A stretch of DNA of 24,789 nt. It comes from JBIOUF01 sp044866695. Its GTDB lineage: Bacteria > Actinomycetota > Actinomycetes > Propionibacteriales > Nocardioidaceae. Positions 22,384-24,789 of this stretch are shown piece after piece (position 1 is the stretch's first letter; each line of letters starts with the position of its first letter). The DNA is taken from assembly GCA_044866695.1 (NCBI GenBank), contig JBIOUF010000275.1:1-24789 (forward strand), in the 5' to 3' direction. The translations under genes and the position numbers were made by a program. Under the pieces are notes generated by a model. That model searched no databases. It was not told the origin of the DNA and saw nothing but the letters and a program-made list of their open reading frames with translations.

Positions 22384-23930
22384 CCGCGGTCGACCCTCGA
22401 CCCGAGGCCTCCGGGCAGCAGCCCGGGACCGCGGGCCCGGTCCGCCAGGCGCCCGCCCCGGGGCCGGTGCAGCAGACCACCGCGGCCTTCCTCGGCATGC
22501 CGGGCTTCCCCGCGGCCGCCAAGCTGGCGCTTCGCGACACCCAGCAGCGCCGCAACCTGCGCCACGCCACGCACATCATCCGCACCAAACGGGCGGGGGT
22601 GGTGTCCGAGGTCGAGGCCTGGGAGGAGCTACGCCAGGCCGGCGCGGACGCCAAGGACGAGACGCTGGGCCACCTGGCCGACTACCTCGAGCAGCTCGAG
22701 GAGCGGCTCGTCGAGGCAGGGGCGACCGTGCACTGGGCTCGGGACGCCGAGGAGGCCAACCGGGTCGTCGTCGACATCGTCCGCGCCAAGGGCGTCGACG
22801 AGGTGGTCAAGGTCAAGTCGATGGCCACCCAGGAGATCGAGCTCAACGAGGCGCTCGAGGCCGAGGGCATCGCCGCGTGGGAGACCGACCTCGCCGAGCT
22901 GATCGTCCAGCTCGGACACGACCGGCCCAGCCACATCCTGGTGCCCGCGATCCACCGCAACCGTTCGGAGATCCGCGAGATCTTCCTCCGAGAGATGGGA
23001 CGGGTCGGACGACCGGCGCCGGAGGGCCTCACCGACGAGCCGCGTCGCCTGGCCGAGGCGGCCCGGCTGCACCTGCGCGAGAAGTTCCTGCGGGCGAAGG
23101 TCGCCATCTCCGGAGCCAACTTCGCCATCGCCGAGACCGGCACGCTGGTCGTCGTCGAGTCCGAGGGCAACGGCAGGATGTGTCTCACCCTGCCGGAGAC
23201 GCTCATCTCCGTGGTCGGCATCGAGAAGGTGCTGCCCACCTGGGACGACCTCGGCACGTTCCTCCAGCTCCTCCCGCGTAGCAGCACGGGCGAGCGGATG
23301 AACCCCTACACGACCATGTGGACCGGGGTGCACGACGGCGACGGCCCCTCCGAGGTCCACGTGGTCCTCCTCGACAACGGCCGCACCCACGTCCTGGCCG
23401 ATCCCGTCGGGCGCCAGGCGCTGCGCTGCATCCGCTGCTCGGCCTGCCTCAACGTCTGCCCGGTCTACGAACGCACCGGAGGGCACGCGTACGGCTCGGT
23501 GTACCCGGGCCCGATCGGGGCGGTGCTCAACCCGCAGCTCCGCGGGGTCGGCAGCGACGTCGACAAGTCCCTGCCCTACGCCTCGACCCTCTGCGGTGCG
23601 TGCTTCGACGCCTGCCCGGTGCGCATCGAGATCCCCCGGCTCCTGGTGCGGCTCCGCACCGAGGTGGTCGAGAAGAAGGGCAGGTCGCGTGAGTCGGCCG
23701 CGATGGCGGCGACCGCGTGGCTGTTCCGGGACCACAAGCGGCTCGAGGCCGCGCAACGGGCCGCGACGGCGGCGGGACGGGTGATGCGCGGCCGCCGGAT
23801 CGGACCGCTGCCCGGGCCGCTCGCACCCTGGACCAACGCGAGGGACCTCCCAGCCCCGCCGACGGAGACCTTCCGGCAGTGGTGGCGGCGCACCCACGGC
23901 GACGACGGCGCGCAGGAGGGCGACCAGTGA
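22380..23930 (+). CDS. lutB: Lactate utilisation protein B (LUD domain with two iron-sulfur motifs)
   Basis: 516 aa. A disordered N-terminus of about 35 residues is followed by the LUD domain (about 70-305), with KVKSMATQEIELNEALE and SGANFAIAETGTLVVVESEG as signatures. The ferredoxin-like part has C350-x2-C353-x2-C356-x3-C360-P (CIRCSACLNVCPVY) and C405-x2-C408-x3-C412-P (CGACFDACPVRI), so one [4Fe-4S] motif is complete and the other has three cysteines in this stretch. The ending P-P-T-E-T-F-R-x-W-W is typical of LutB. ATG 22380 overlaps the lutA stop, and the 3' end overlaps lutC by GTGA. Confidence 0.95.
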   Translation: MTAVDPRPEASGQQPGTAGPVRQAPAPGPVQQTTAAFLGMPGFPAAAKLALRDTQQRRNLRHATHIIRTKRAGVVSEVEAWEELRQAGADAKDETLGHLADYLEQLEERLVEAGATVHWARDAEEANRVVVDIVRAKGVDEVVKVKSMATQEIELNEALEAEGIAAWETDLAELIVQLGHDRPSHILVPAIHRNRSEIREIFLREMGRVGRPAPEGLTDEPRRLAEAARLHLREKFLRAKVAISGANFAIAETGTLVVVESEGNGRMCLTLPETLISVVGIEKVLPTWDDLGTFLQLLPRSSTGERMNPYTTMWTGVHDGDGPSEVHVVLLDNGRTHVLADPVGRQALRCIRCSACLNVCPVYERTGGHAYGSVYPGPIGAVLNPQLRGVGSDVDKSLPYASTLCGACFDACPVRIEIPRLLVRLRTEVVEKKGRSRESAAMAATAWLFRDHKRLEAAQRAATAAGRVMRGRRIGPLPGPLAPWTNARDLPAPPTETFRQWWRRTHGDDGAQEGDQ

Positions 23931-24562
23931 GCGCGCGGGAGGAGATCCTGGCCCGGGTGCGGGCTGCCACCGCCGACGTCGGCCCGTCCTCGGGCGCCCG
24001 AGGCCCGGCGCCGGCCATCGGCCAGGCCAGCCCCGGTCCGGCCGAGACCGTGGAGCTGTTCGCCGAGAACGTCGCCGACTACCGCGCCCGGGTGCTCCGG
24101 GTCGCGCCCGACGGCGTCGCAGCGGCCGTCGGCGAGGCGCTCGCCGAGGCCGGGGCCGGCCGGGTCGTCGTCCCCTCCGGGATCCCGGCGGACTGGCTGC
24201 CGGGCACCGGCGTGGAGGTCGTCCGCGACGAGGCCCTGCCGGCCGCCGAGCTCGACCGGATCCCGGCCGTGCTCACCGCGGCGGCCGTCGGCGTCGCGAC
24301 CACCGGGACCATCGTGCTCGACCACGGCGCCGACCAGGGCCGTCGCGCGATCTCCCTCGTGCCGGACCTGCACCTGTGCGTGGTCCTCGCCGAGCAGGTC
24401 GTGCACGACGTCCCCGACGCCGTCCGCCGGCTGTCCTGGCAGGACTCCGCGCCCAGGCCGCTGACCTGGGTCAGCGGTCCCAGCGCCACCAGCGACATCG
24501 AGCTCGACCGCGTCGAGGGCGTCCACGGCCCCCGTACCCTGGTCGTCCTGCTGGTGTCCTGA
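23927..24562 (+). CDS. lutC: Lactate utilisation protein C (LUD domain)
   Basis: 211 aa. The N-terminus (SAREEILARVRAA) and the central TTGTIVLDHGADQGRRAISL, followed by LVPDLHLCVV, are the LUD-domain pattern of LutC. The late WVSGPSATSDIELDRVEGVHGP segment is the most conserved part of the family. LutC lacks Fe-S motifs and is the third essential member of LutABC. The GTG start (23927) overlaps the lutB stop, with AGGAGGG at 23914-23920, 6 nt upstream. It closes the operon; an inverted repeat at 24641-24668 may terminate it. No LutR/GntR regulator or lactate permease is in the window. Confidence 0.93.
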   Translation: MSAREEILARVRAATADVGPSSGARGPAPAIGQASPGPAETVELFAENVADYRARVLRVAPDGVAAAVGEALAEAGAGRVVVPSGIPADWLPGTGVEVVRDEALPAAELDRIPAVLTAAAVGVATTGTIVLDHGADQGRRAISLVPDLHLCVVLAEQVVHDVPDAVRRLSWQDSAPRPLTWVSGPSATSDIELDRVEGVHGPRTLVVLLVS

Positions 24563-24588
24563 CCCCCCACCCCGCCGACCCCTCCACC

Positions 24589-24668
24589 TTGGTGGGTCGA
24601 GCCGTCAATGTTGGTGGGCCGAGCCGTCAACGATGGTGTCCTCAACCACCGAGCCCCCGCTGGTTGAG
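24589..24668. repeat. Second copy of the TGGTTGAG repeat family downstream of lutC
   Basis: Two tandem 22-bp units start TTGGTGGG at 24589 and 24611 and end CGAGCCGTCAAtg/CGAGCCGTCAAcg (20 of 22 bases shared). Then CTCAACCA (24641-24648) and TGGTTGAG (24661-24668) form a perfect 8-bp inverted repeat with the same core as the cluster at 6.4-6.75 kb. It may act as the lutABC terminator. Confidence 0.7.
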
Positions 24669-24716
24669 CCTGGATCCACCGATGGCCGCCGTAGCGAGCG
24701 TCACCAGGCGGGTGTG

Positions 24717-24789
24717 ATGGCAAGGCGCCGGCGCGAAGTCATACCGGGGCGTCTGTCAAGCGTCGGCAACGCCGCCAGCGCGCCCGAAT
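24717..24789 (+). CDS. Possible start of a gene running off the right edge
   Basis: ATG 24717 opens 24 codons (MARRRREVIPGRLSSVGNA and onward) that stay open to the window end. AGGCGGG lies just upstream but is weak. Too short to identify, and GC-rich DNA gives such openings by chance. Confidence 0.2.
   Translation, partial: MARRRREVIPGRLSSVGNAASAPE

Overview
The window is very GC-rich chromosomal DNA with dense genes, long Ala/Arg/Pro-rich shadow frames, GTG starts and many 4-bp ATGA/GTGA stop-start overlaps. A SepH (DUF3071) C-terminus at the left edge points to an actinobacterium. The dispersed repeat with core TGGTTGAGGA / TCCTCAACCA resembles repeats I associate with Nocardioides-like actinomycetes; that placement is inference. 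I see no rRNA, tRNA, CRISPR array, transposase or phage gene.

Layout. (1) 1-5.6 kb: 3' end of sepH, then, convergently, a membrane-anchored caspase-like (C14) protein with an EF-hand. A small DUF1844-like protein, a CPBP-family membrane protease, a GYD-domain protein and a small winged-helix protein follow. (2) 5.6-6.75 kb: a decayed locus. A headless LacI-type regulator (-) abuts a short internal piece of a Gfo/Idh/MocA oxidoreductase (+), and the right side is occupied by a repeat cluster that supplies the stop codon of the next gene. (3) 6.74-12.4 kb: a YceH(DUF480)-methyltransferase fusion and a large APC-superfamily permease (-). The permease is divergent from an operon of a small membrane protein, a shortened KdpD-like kinase and a KdpE-like regulator. 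(4) 12.4-14.2 kb: a MarR regulator with a palindrome upstream, a 160-bp inverted-repeat-bounded element, and azlCD (-). (5) 14.28-17.93 kb: a four-gene run (MaoC-like hydratase, OsmC-like protein, two FAD enzymes) of unknown pathway. (6) 17.95-20.4 kb: a decayed coding fragment, a secreted HExxH metallopeptidase and a hexapeptide-repeat acetyltransferase. (7) 20.45-24.56 kb: a small membrane protein, a DUF1801 protein and a complete lutABC lactate-utilisation operon, then more repeats to the window end.

No single large new system is evident. The points most worth a second look are the calcium-binding caspase-like membrane protein, the permease/KdpDE-like unit with a palindrome between its two arms, the collapsed LacI/oxidoreductase locus with its repeats, the 160-bp element abutting the azlD stop codon, and the shared Cys-Cys C-terminal tail beside the secreted protease.
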